A stretch of DNA of 64,000 nucleotides from Microcaldota archaeon (GTDB lineage: Archaea; Micrarchaeota; Micrarchaeia; Norongarragalinales; Norongarragalinaceae). The position numbers were made by a program, and so were the translations under genes. This document shows, piece by piece, positions 35,229 through 41,630 of the stretch. Under the pieces are notes generated by a model. It had not been told where the DNA came from, searched no databases, and saw only the letters and a list, made by a program, of their open reading frames with translations. The first letter of the stretch is position 1, and each line of letters begins with the position of its first letter. The DNA lies in assembly GCA_016207165.1 (NCBI GenBank), contig JACQQD010000009.1:62001-126000 (forward strand), given 5' to 3'.

Positions 35229-35803
35229 CCGTACAACTTGTTCTTGCGAATGTATTGGCTTACAGCATTGGGTAGCCTTGCCTTGGCGTTTTCCATTTTG
35301 GATTCGTGGATCCATTGCCGTATTTGGGTGCTGGACGCATCCACGCCGCTTGCATCCGCCATGATTTGAATGTGAGAAAATCCGCGCAGTGCCTTGGCTT
35401 TGATGGGGTAGCCCGGCCGTGAAACCACGGCAAAACGCGCGCGTTGGGCCAAGGCTGCAGAGTCCTTCCACCGCGGAAAGTCTGAAAGCAGGTCGGCGCC
35501 GATGACCCACGTGAACGCGTGTTCGGAGTGCGAGTCGGAAAGTTCCTTGAGCGTATCCGTGGTGTACGACGTGCCGCCGCGGCGGATTTCCACGTCGCTG
35601 ACTTTCGCGTTTGGAATGGAGGCTACGGCCAGCTTCGCCATGGCGAGTCGGTGTTGGGGGTTGACGTAGGGCTTTTCTTTTTTGTTGGGGTCGTTGGCCA
35701 CCACCAGCCACACTTCGTCAAACCGCTTGGACAAACGCGTTGCGACGTGGACGTGGCCCATGTGCGGCGGGTTGAACGTGCCACCCAATAGGGCGATGTG
35801 CAT
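35225..35803 (-). CDS. nadD: Nicotinate-nucleotide adenylyltransferase (bacterial NadD type)
   Basis: Adenylates nicotinate mononucleotide to deamido-NAD. The 192-aa product has the nucleotidyltransferase motif GGTFNPPHMGHVHVA (~6-20) and the C-terminal SSTQIRQWI (ISSTxIR motif). Archaea usually have the shorter NadM type; this is the bacterial NadD family, so transfer is likely. Start at 35803 is 25 nt from the TATA GTTTAAAGC (35824-35832). It lies near the nadA-X-C-E operon and completes the path from aspartate to NAD. Confidence 0.9.
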   Translation of the reverse strand: MHIALLGGTFNPPHMGHVHVATRLSKRFDEVWLVVANDPNKKEKPYVNPQHRLAMAKLAVASIPNAKVSDVEIRRGGTSYTTDTLKELSDSHSEHAFTWVIGADLLSDFPRWKDSAALAQRARFAVVSRPGYPIKAKALRGFSHIQIMADASGVDASSTQIRQWIHESKMENAKARLPNAVSQYIRKNKLYG

Positions 35804-35875
35804 GAGCGGTTTTTGCCGGTAAAGCTTTAAACCGCTTCGAAAGGCGGTCGAAGGGGCGTGGGGGCTTGGCGTCAC

Positions 35876-35913
35876 TGGACGATGTGGTCCAGGGGTTGCA
35901 TGCGGTAGTTTTC
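35876..35913 (-). repeat. Duplicated lrp 3' end, outer copy (remnant)
   Basis: 38 bases matching the end of the 35970-36449 lrp gene. On the minus strand it still encodes ENYRMQPLDHIVQ, but the final Gln is CAG (CAA in the gene) and the stop is TGA (TAG in the gene). It is separated from the gene by the palindromic element at 35922-35970. Confidence 0.88.
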
Positions 35914-35921
35914 GCTTGGTC

Positions 35922-35970
35922 GCCCCGGGGAACCCAGGTTCCCCTGGCCCGCCCTGGGCCTCGCCCCTCC
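35922..35970. repeat. GC-rich double-hairpin repeat element, copy B
   Basis: Contains GGGGAACC-CA-GGTTCCCC (35927-35944) and GGCCC-GCCCT-GGGCC (35946-35960), then TCGCCCC. It shares the ordered blocks GCCCCGGGG, GTTCCCC, CTGGC and GCCTCGCCCC with copy C at 38026-38074. It abuts the lrp stop codon. Confidence 0.8.
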
Positions 35971-36449
35971 TATTGGACGATGTGGTCCAGGGGTTGCATG
36001 CGGTAGTTTTCTTTGATGACGTTGAGAACGACTTGCGTGTTGGAGCGCTCCACGTTGTCCAGTTTCAGGATTCTCTTGACGATGCGCGACAAGTCGCCTC
36101 GGTGCTTTACTCGGACAATGACCAGCGAATCCGCATCCCCGGTCACGTCGTAGACGGAAACGACTTCCGGAATCTTGGCGATTTCCTTCTGCACGCTCAA
36201 AAGCGCGCCCTTGTGGATGGTCACGCGAATGATGCCCATCAAGTCGTATCCCAGCGCCGGGTAATTCAAGTCCACGCCGAATCCCTGGATGATGCCTTTT
36301 TCTTCCAAGTGCTTGATGTGCTGGATGACGCTGGCCGGCGAGACCCCCAGCGTTGAGGCGATGGATCGGAAGGACTGGCGGCTGTTGGCCTTTAGTTCCA
36401 CCAGGATGCGTTCATCCAGCGGTCTTTTCTCATTCAGTTTTGCCTTCAT
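35970..36449 (-). CDS. Lrp/AsnC family regulator divergent from glnA
   Basis: A 159-aa protein: N-terminal AsnC-type helix-turn-helix (LDERILVELKANSRQSF... SIASTLGVSPASVIQHIKHLEEKGI, ~11-54) and a C-terminal RAM effector domain (VTGDADSLVIVRV). Being divergent from glnA across 136 bp with repeated TTTGTTC motifs, it probably senses an amino acid or nitrogen signal and regulates glnA and itself; this is inference. Its TATA is GTTATAAAG (36480-36488). The 3' end is duplicated outside the gene at 35876-35913. Confidence 0.88.
   Translation of the reverse strand: MKAKLNEKRPLDERILVELKANSRQSFRSIASTLGVSPASVIQHIKHLEEKGIIQGFGVDLNYPALGYDLMGIIRVTIHKGALLSVQKEIAKIPEVVSVYDVTGDADSLVIVRVKHRGDLSRIVKRILKLDNVERSNTQVVLNVIKENYRMQPLDHIVQ
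35974..36011 (-). repeat. Duplicated lrp 3' end, in-gene copy
   Basis: The in-gene copy of the 38-base block also found at 35876-35913; the bases compared are identical over this stretch, while the flanking last codon position and the stop differ synonymously. Confidence 0.88.
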
Positions 36450-36450
36450 T

Positions 36451-36513
36451 TTAGTCCAAAACTAATACATTTGTTCGTTCTTTATAACCTTTTGTAAACG
36501 TTTGTTCTTTTTT
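36451..36513. promoter_or_regulatory. Candidate operator region between lrp and glnA
   Basis: Two copies of TTTGTTC followed by T-rich sequence lie 30 bases apart (about 36470-36483 and 36500-36513), three helical turns, on either side of the lrp TATA region. A short inverted repeat, TTAGT-CCAAA-ACTAA (36451-36465), sits just upstream of the lrp ATG. This spacing suits cooperative Lrp-type binding; no binding data are available. Confidence 0.4.
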
Positions 36514-36523
36514 CAACCTGAAC

Positions 36524-36533
36524 GTTTTTATAG
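36524..36533 (+). promoter_or_regulatory. TATA box of glnA
   Basis: GTTTTTATAG centred about 58 nt before the glnA ATG, giving a leader of roughly 30 nt that includes GGTGGGTGG upstream of the start. Confidence 0.55.
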
Positions 36534-36585
36534 GTTTTCGGCATCCAAAGTGCATTCAATTGCCAATGGTGGGTGGTTTTGTTAT

Positions 36586-38025
36586 ATGAGCAAACAGGTG
36601 TTCGTGGAAGTGCCTAAACCGCAGGCGGGAATCGACGTCTTGTCCCGCATGAAGGAAGAACGCATTTCGTGGGTGGACTTGCAGTTCGTGGACCTGGTTG
36701 GCGCGCTTCAGCACATCAGCGTTCCGGCGCACACCCTGGACGAAAAAGACTTTGAAATCGGTGTCGGGAAGCTGGACGGCTCGTCGATCAAGGGTTTCAA
36801 GGAAATTTTTGAATCCGACATGCTTCTGTTGCCCATTGCCGAGACGTACCGCAAGATTCCGTGGGAACAGGATACGGCTAGAATTTTTTGTGGCGTCAAG
36901 GAAGTCTCCGGCTCCCGTTTTTCCAAGGACTCGCGGCATACGGCCGAGAACGCGGAAAAAGTGTTGGCTCAGAACGGGTTTGACACCAGTTACTGGGGTC
37001 CGGAAGCCGAGTTTTTCGTTTTCGACGAGGTGCACTACGACACGACGAACCCCCATCGGGGCCAAGGCTATTCCGTGGGCTCCATTGAGGCCGCGTGGAA
37101 TCCCACCGGAAAAGGGTACCCCATTGGGTTCAAGGGCGGCTATTACCCGGTGCCGCCGGCGGACACGTTGCAGGACCTCCGCCGCCGCATTTCCGACTCC
37201 CTGCAGAATGATTTCGGCATCCGGGTGGAAGCACACCACCACGAGGTCGCCACGGCCGGCCAATGCGAGATCAACATGCGGTTTGACAAGCTCACCTGCA
37301 TGGCCGACAATTTGTTGACGTTCAAGTACGTGGTGAAAAACCTGGCATACCAATCCGGCAAGATTGCCACGTTCATGCCCAAACCCATGTTCGGCGACAA
37401 CGGAAGTGGGATGCACACCAACCAAAGCATGTGGAACGCCGGCAGGAACCAATTCTACGACGCCAACGAGACGTACGCGCAATTGTCGCAGAACGCCATT
37501 TACTACATCGGCGGCCTCGTCGAGCACGGCCGCTCGCTGGCGGCGTTCTGCAATCCCACGACGAACTCGTACCGGAGACTGGTTCCCGGATACGAGGCGC
37601 CCGTGTACTTGGCGTACTCCAAGAGCAACCGGTCGGCATGCATCCGCATTCCGTACTACTTCTCCAACGAAGTCTCCAAACGCTTGGAGTACCGGGCCCC
37701 CGACCCCACGGCCAACCCGTATCTGGCGTTTGCGGCACTGGCGGCCGCGGGCTTGGACGGCATTAAGAAGAAAATCATGCCTCCCGCGCCTGTGGACGCC
37801 AACATTTACCACATGACGGTGGCGGAGCGCCGCCAGCACGGCATCAAGGAACTGCCTGGCGCCTTATTGGAGTCGCTGCACGAATTGGAGTCGGACCGCG
37901 ACTTTTTGAAGCCGATTTTCGCGGACGACTTGGTGGATTCGTACTTGACGCTCAAGTACGCGGAAGCCAACGCCGTTGGAACCCGGCCGCACCCGTATGA
38001 GTTTGACTTGTACTTGAACTCGTAA
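36586..38025 (+). CDS. glnA: Glutamine synthetase type I
   Basis: Makes glutamine from glutamate, ammonia and ATP. The 479-aa length is typical of GSI. Visible are the beta-grasp domain with LDGSSIKGF (~65-73), WGPEAEFFVFD (~138-148), the EAHHHEVATAGQCE metal/ATP block (~219-232), GDNGSGMHTNQS (~265-276), NSYRRLVPGYEAP (~328-340) and the Glu flap region. The start ATG at 36586 has GGTGGGTGG upstream; the track start is 28 codons earlier and overlaps the promoter. Glutamine from this enzyme would feed PurF and PurQ. Flanked by repeat copies B and C. Confidence 0.96.
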   Translation: MSKQVFVEVPKPQAGIDVLSRMKEERISWVDLQFVDLVGALQHISVPAHTLDEKDFEIGVGKLDGSSIKGFKEIFESDMLLLPIAETYRKIPWEQDTARIFCGVKEVSGSRFSKDSRHTAENAEKVLAQNGFDTSYWGPEAEFFVFDEVHYDTTNPHRGQGYSVGSIEAAWNPTGKGYPIGFKGGYYPVPPADTLQDLRRRISDSLQNDFGIRVEAHHHEVATAGQCEINMRFDKLTCMADNLLTFKYVVKNLAYQSGKIATFMPKPMFGDNGSGMHTNQSMWNAGRNQFYDANETYAQLSQNAIYYIGGLVEHGRSLAAFCNPTTNSYRRLVPGYEAPVYLAYSKSNRSACIRIPYYFSNEVSKRLEYRAPDPTANPYLAFAALAAAGLDGIKKKIMPPAPVDANIYHMTVAERRQHGIKELPGALLESLHELESDRDFLKPIFADDLVDSYLTLKYAEANAVGTRPHPYEFDLYLNS

Positions 38026-38089
38026 GCCCCGGGGGAAAGCGTTCCCCCTGGCGCTTACTCCGCCTCGCCCCCTTCGGTTGGGCGTGGCG
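38026..38089. repeat. GC-rich double-hairpin repeat element, copy C
   Basis: Begins immediately after the glnA stop. First hairpin GGGGGAA-AGCG-TTCCCCC (38031-38048); second CGCC.CGCCC - loop - GGGCG.GGCG (38061-38089). The first ~49 bases align with copy B in the same orientation. It may act as the glnA transcript end. Confidence 0.78.
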
Positions 38090-38143
38090 GATTCAAGGCG
38101 GCCGTGAACGCTTTAAACCGCAACACCCAAAGGAAGGCAATTC

Positions 38144-38172
38144 GGGCCGGTTCTGCGAAAGCGGGCCGGCTC
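38144..38172 (+). terminator. GAAA-capped hairpin followed by T-rich tract
   Basis: GGGCCGG...CCGGC(T)C stem with inner pairs closing on a GAAA tetraloop, followed by GTTTATTTCTTATTT. It lies between convergent glnA and nadE and could terminate glnA transcription or be part of a small structured RNA. No gene is visible in the rest of 38090-38213. Confidence 0.45.
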
Positions 38173-38213
38173 GTTTATTTCTTATTTGCAGAGACGAATC
38201 GTTTCCGCGTGAA

Positions 38214-38927
38214 TTATAGGACCGACGGCAAGTCGAGTTTGTGACGGTTTTGCTCCATGCGGTCCAGAACTTTTTTCACTTTTTCTTCCCCGAATTTTTG
38301 GAGGGCTTCGTTGGGCTTCGTGTCAAGAAGCTGGAGGATGGCGTCCAATTCTTGGTACGTCATTTCCAGTTCGTGTTCGTCGGTTTGGTCCGGCCACAAG
38401 CCGGCGGAGGGCGGTTTGTCGATAAAGTATTTTGGGATTCCGGCGTTTTTGGCCATTTGCCAGACTTGCGTTTTGTAAAGCGACCCAATGGGCAAAACGT
38501 CCACGCCGCCGTCGCCAAATTTCGTGAAGTAGCCCACGGAAAGCTCGCTTTTGTTTCCGGTGCCCACCACCAAGGCGTTGTGTTGTCGGGCTTTGGAGTA
38601 CAAGAAATTCATGCGGGTGCGGGCCATGATGTTACCCTTGTCCACCGGGTCAATGGCCTGAGATGCGTTCATGACGGCGTCGGCGGCGGCCCGAATGGAG
38701 GCGGCTTGGTAGTGTACGCCCAAGGATTGGGCAAACGCATTGGTTTGCTTCGTGTCGTCGGGGTGGTCCACGTAAGGCAGAAAGTAGGCGTACACGTTTT
38801 TGGGGCCGAGGGCCTGCGCGCACAGCCACACGGTCAACGCCGAGTCGATGCCGCCGGAGATGCCGACCACGGCATTGGTTTTTCCGGATTTTTCAAAAAA
38901 GCGTTTCAGTTTTTCAACAAGCGGCAT
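38214..38927 (-). CDS. nadE: NAD+ synthase
   Basis: Converts deamido-NAD to NAD with ATP and ammonia. The 237-aa product is the short, ammonia-dependent form without the glutaminase domain. The PP-loop motif VVGISGGIDSALTVWL (~20-35), ARTRMNFLY, VGTGNKSELSVGYFTKFGDGG and IDKPPSAGLW are all present. It is the last gene of the nadA-X-C-E operon; its ATG is one base beyond the nadC stop (TGACATG). Confidence 0.95.
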   Translation of the reverse strand: MPLVEKLKRFFEKSGKTNAVVGISGGIDSALTVWLCAQALGPKNVYAYFLPYVDHPDDTKQTNAFAQSLGVHYQAASIRAAADAVMNASQAIDPVDKGNIMARTRMNFLYSKARQHNALVVGTGNKSELSVGYFTKFGDGGVDVLPIGSLYKTQVWQMAKNAGIPKYFIDKPPSAGLWPDQTDEHELEMTYQELDAILQLLDTKPNEALQKFGEEKVKKVLDRMEQNRHKLDLPSVL

Positions 38928-38928
38928 G

Positions 38929-39747
38929 TCAGGGCACCAGGTCCAGGGAAAAGTCCAGGGTTTTGGCGTGTTTGGTCAATGCCCCCATGGAAATATAATC
39001 CGGTTGCAGGACGGCGTAGTCCGCCAGGTTTTGTTTCTGGATGGCGCCGGAGACCTCGATTTTTACGTCCGGTGCATTTTGCCTCAGCCACCTGATAGCG
39101 GTTGCGGCGTCTTCAAGGATAAAATTGTCCAACATGATCAGGTCGGGTTTGGCTGTTGCCGCGTTTTTGACTTGGTCGACGCTTTCGCACTCGATTTCCA
39201 CGAATTTCCCGGTTTTTTTTCCGGCCGCCACCGCGTCGGCGGGGGAAGCAAAAAAGCGTAGGTGGTTTTCTTTGATTAGCACGGCTTCTTCCAGGTGGAG
39301 GCGGTGCGGCCAGATGCCCGCGATGTGCGCGGCTTTCTTGTCAAACGCGCCGAATCCCGGCATGGTTTTTCGCGTCAAAGCCATTTTTGTGTGGTCGTTC
39401 ACCACGTCCTGCATCCCTTTGCAGGCGGTGGCCACGCCGGACATGCGACCCAATACGTTGAGCGCCGTTCGCTCGACGCGCAAAATGTCGCGGTTGTTTC
39501 CGTGAATCTCTAGCACGGGTTGGTTGGATTCAAGGTGCGTGCCGTCTTGGGCCAGATTTTTTGCGTTCAGGCCGACGTGCTCGAAAAGAAATTGGGCTTC
39601 CTCCAAGCCGGCCAACACGCCTGGCTCTCGGGCGACGATGACCGCTTTGGCCGTTCTTTCAGGGGTGGCGTTGGACGTGACGTCGTTTTGGTAGTGGTCG
39701 TCTTGAAGAAAGCCGATGAGTTTTTTTTGGAGGTCTTGCGGCAACAT
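38929..39747 (-). CDS. nadC: Nicotinate-nucleotide pyrophosphorylase (quinolinate phosphoribosyltransferase)
   Basis: Condenses quinolinate with PRPP and decarboxylates it to nicotinate mononucleotide. The 272-aa product contains VERTALNVLGRMSGVAT, TRKTMPGFGAFDKKA, HLEEAVLIKENHL, IECESVDQ and the C-terminal VSGAI...YISMGALT barrel loops of the family. It is 4 bases from the nadX gene upstream. Well supported by motifs and operon. Confidence 0.95.
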   Translation of the reverse strand: MLPQDLQKKLIGFLQDDHYQNDVTSNATPERTAKAVIVAREPGVLAGLEEAQFLFEHVGLNAKNLAQDGTHLESNQPVLEIHGNNRDILRVERTALNVLGRMSGVATACKGMQDVVNDHTKMALTRKTMPGFGAFDKKAAHIAGIWPHRLHLEEAVLIKENHLRFFASPADAVAAGKKTGKFVEIECESVDQVKNAATAKPDLIMLDNFILEDAATAIRWLRQNAPDVKIEVSGAIQKQNLADYAVLQPDYISMGALTKHAKTLDFSLDLVP

Positions 39748-39751
39748 GGTT

Positions 39752-40495
39752 TCAGCCTATTTGGATGCGCGCATCTTTCCGCTGGATGGCCCAGAGCGCG
39801 GAGTACGCCGCCAAGGCACTGGTCTTCGAGTTTTCGACCAAAGGCGTGTTTTCAAATGTGAACGCGTACTTGCCGGTTTCGCCTTCAATTCGGATGGTGT
39901 GCGTGTTTTTCGTGGTTTTCGGATCCGAAATGACGCGCACGCGCGTCTGGTCAAACCCGATGCCAGCCAGGCTCAACGTGGCGGCGACGTTGACGTTTTT
40001 CGGGAATTCTCGGCAGGCATCGCGCGCCGAACCGTCAAAGACCACGGTTTCTTTTTCGTCGCTTCGGTCCAGGCTTTGGGGGTTTTTGCGGGTTTCAAGG
40101 GTTACGGTTTGTGGCCGGCAGGCTTGTAGCACGTCCAATCCGCCGATGGCGCCGGACGGAATAAAGAGCATGTGCCCGCTTTTTTCCGCGGCGTCTATCA
40201 GGAGGTTCAGCACGTAGTCGTCGGTGAATGCACCAACGGACATGACCAGCACGTCGCTTTGACGCAAACCATGCGTGAGGTAGGGCACGACTTCCTGGGA
40301 TGCGGCTTCCACGACGAGGTCCACGTCCGTGATGTCCTCCATCCGCGTGACAAGTTTCACGTTCTTGAACTTTTTTTCTTGGACCGTTTTTTCGGCTTTG
40401 GCGCGGTCGGCGTCCCAAACCAAGAACGCGTGTTCGGGCAAGTGCTGGACGAGAAACGATCCGATGGCGCCCAAACCAATCAATCCGATGCGCAT
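39752..40495 (-). CDS. nadX: L-aspartate dehydrogenase
   Basis: Oxidises aspartate to iminoaspartate with NAD(P), replacing the oxygen-using NadB oxidase; this suits an anaerobe. The 247-aa protein has an N-terminal Rossmann motif IGLIGLGAIGSFL, VVEAASQEVV, FIPSGAIGGLDVL and NVNVAATLSLAG, all typical of the NadX family. It sits between nadA and nadC in the operon, with 9 bases from the nadA stop and 4 to nadC. Confidence 0.93.
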   Translation of the reverse strand: MRIGLIGLGAIGSFLVQHLPEHAFLVWDADRAKAEKTVQEKKFKNVKLVTRMEDITDVDLVVEAASQEVVPYLTHGLRQSDVLVMSVGAFTDDYVLNLLIDAAEKSGHMLFIPSGAIGGLDVLQACRPQTVTLETRKNPQSLDRSDEKETVVFDGSARDACREFPKNVNVAATLSLAGIGFDQTRVRVISDPKTTKNTHTIRIEGETGKYAFTFENTPLVENSKTSALAAYSALWAIQRKDARIQIG

Positions 40496-40504
40496 AGCCT
40501 GTTT

Positions 40505-41518
40505 TCACGACAATTCGAACATGCGGTCCAACGCCTTTTTGGCTTTACGCCGCACGGTTTCGTCCACGTCAATGACTTGGTCTTCCGACGGGTTCTTCAG
40601 CGCGGAAAGCACGTTGATGAGGTTGTTCTTTTTCATGTAGGGGCAGAGCGAGCAGGTTCCGACGATTTGCTTTTTTGGGAACTCGGCGCGCATGCGGTCG
40701 CCCAACCCGCATTCCGTGACCAGCATGAACGTGGACGCGTCGGAGGTCTTCACGTAGCGGATCATGTCGGAGGTGCCGCCCATGCCATCCACTTCGGAGA
40801 TGACTTCGGGCCGACATTCCGAGTGGGCCACGATTTTCACGCCCGGATAGGCTTTTCGAACGGCCTTGACGCTTTCCGCGTCAAACTCGTCGTGCACAAT
40901 GCATTTTCCGTGCCAGCCAATGATTTTCTTGTCTGTGAGCTTCGCGAGGTTTTGGGCCATGAATTGGTCCGGCAGGAAAATGATTTTTTCGTCAGGCAAG
41001 TGGTTGATGATTTTCAGGGCGTTGGCGGACGTGCAGCACACGTCGGCTTCGGCTTTGACGTCCGCGGAGGTGTTGACGTACATGACCACCGGCGCGCCGG
41101 GATGCTTTTTCTTGAGGTCGCGTACGTCTTGGGCGGTGATGGATTCGGAAAGAGAGCAACCGGCGTCGGGAGCGGGGAGCAGGACGGTCTTTTCGGGCGA
41201 CAAAATCTTGGCGGTTTCGGCCATGAAGCGGACCCCGCAGAAAACGATGGTGTCGGCGTTGGTTTCCGACGCTTTTTTGGAGAGTTCAAACGAGTCGCCG
41301 ACGAAATCCGAGATGCCGTAAATGATGTCTGGAGTTTGGTACGAGTGGCCCAAGACAATCGCGTTTCTTTGTTTTTTGAGTTGGTTGATTTCCAAGGTCA
41401 GTGGGGCGTAAAGCTGGCATTCCTGCATGGTCCAGCCTAGGTGGCGGAGTTTTCCGTAGAGGCGTTCGGCTTCCTCTTGAACGGCCGGCAACGCGTGGCT
41501 GAGGGCCGCGTGTTCCAT
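40505..41518 (-). CDS. nadA: Quinolinate synthase
   Basis: Condenses iminoaspartate with dihydroxyacetone phosphate to quinolinate, using a [4Fe-4S] cluster. The 337-aa product shows AIVLGHSYQTPDI, FCGVRFMAETAKIL (first cluster Cys), PAPDAGCSLSES, CCTSANA, HSECRPEV, and the C-terminal TCSLCPYMKKN (cluster Cys). It is the first gene of the NAD operon. The TATA GCTATAAATG at 41541-41550 is 28 nt before the ATG, so the transcript is likely leaderless. Confidence 0.95.
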   Translation of the reverse strand: MEHAALSHALPAVQEEAERLYGKLRHLGWTMQECQLYAPLTLEINQLKKQRNAIVLGHSYQTPDIIYGISDFVGDSFELSKKASETNADTIVFCGVRFMAETAKILSPEKTVLLPAPDAGCSLSESITAQDVRDLKKKHPGAPVVMYVNTSADVKAEADVCCTSANALKIINHLPDEKIIFLPDQFMAQNLAKLTDKKIIGWHGKCIVHDEFDAESVKAVRKAYPGVKIVAHSECRPEVISEVDGMGGTSDMIRYVKTSDASTFMLVTECGLGDRMRAEFPKKQIVGTCSLCPYMKKNNLINVLSALKNPSEDQVIDVDETVRRKAKKALDRMFELS

Positions 41519-41540
41519 ACGCTAAAACCATTTTGTTCTT

Positions 41541-41550
41541 CATTTATAGC
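41541..41550 (-). promoter_or_regulatory. TATA box of the nad operon
   Basis: GCTATAAATG on the minus strand, centred about 28 nt before the nadA ATG. Confidence 0.6.
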
Positions 41551-41598
41551 CGTATGGATGCTCGTCAAACAACGGGCTTGCCGGGTTGCGGAATATAG

Positions 41599-41608
41599 CC
41601 TTTTTATC
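41599..41608 (+). promoter_or_regulatory. TATA box of the HD-domain gene
   Basis: CCTTTTTATC centred about 27 nt before the ATG at 41631. Confidence 0.45.
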
Positions 41609-41630
41609 CATCCGTTGCGCCTGTTTCTCA

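Noticed and set aside
36556-37839. 427-aa minus-strand ORF opposite glnA
   Set aside because: Antisense to an unmistakable glutamine synthetase, no promoter or ribosome site, and low-complexity Arg/Val/His composition.
38090-38213. Possible tRNA or known ncRNA in the glnA-nadE gap
   Set aside because: No cloverleaf or T-loop motif (GGTTCAAAT-like) could be found; only one hairpin with a T-rich tail is visible.
40172-41440. 422-aa plus-strand ORF opposite nadA/nadX
   Set aside because: It spans two well-supported minus-strand genes and has no recognisable domain.
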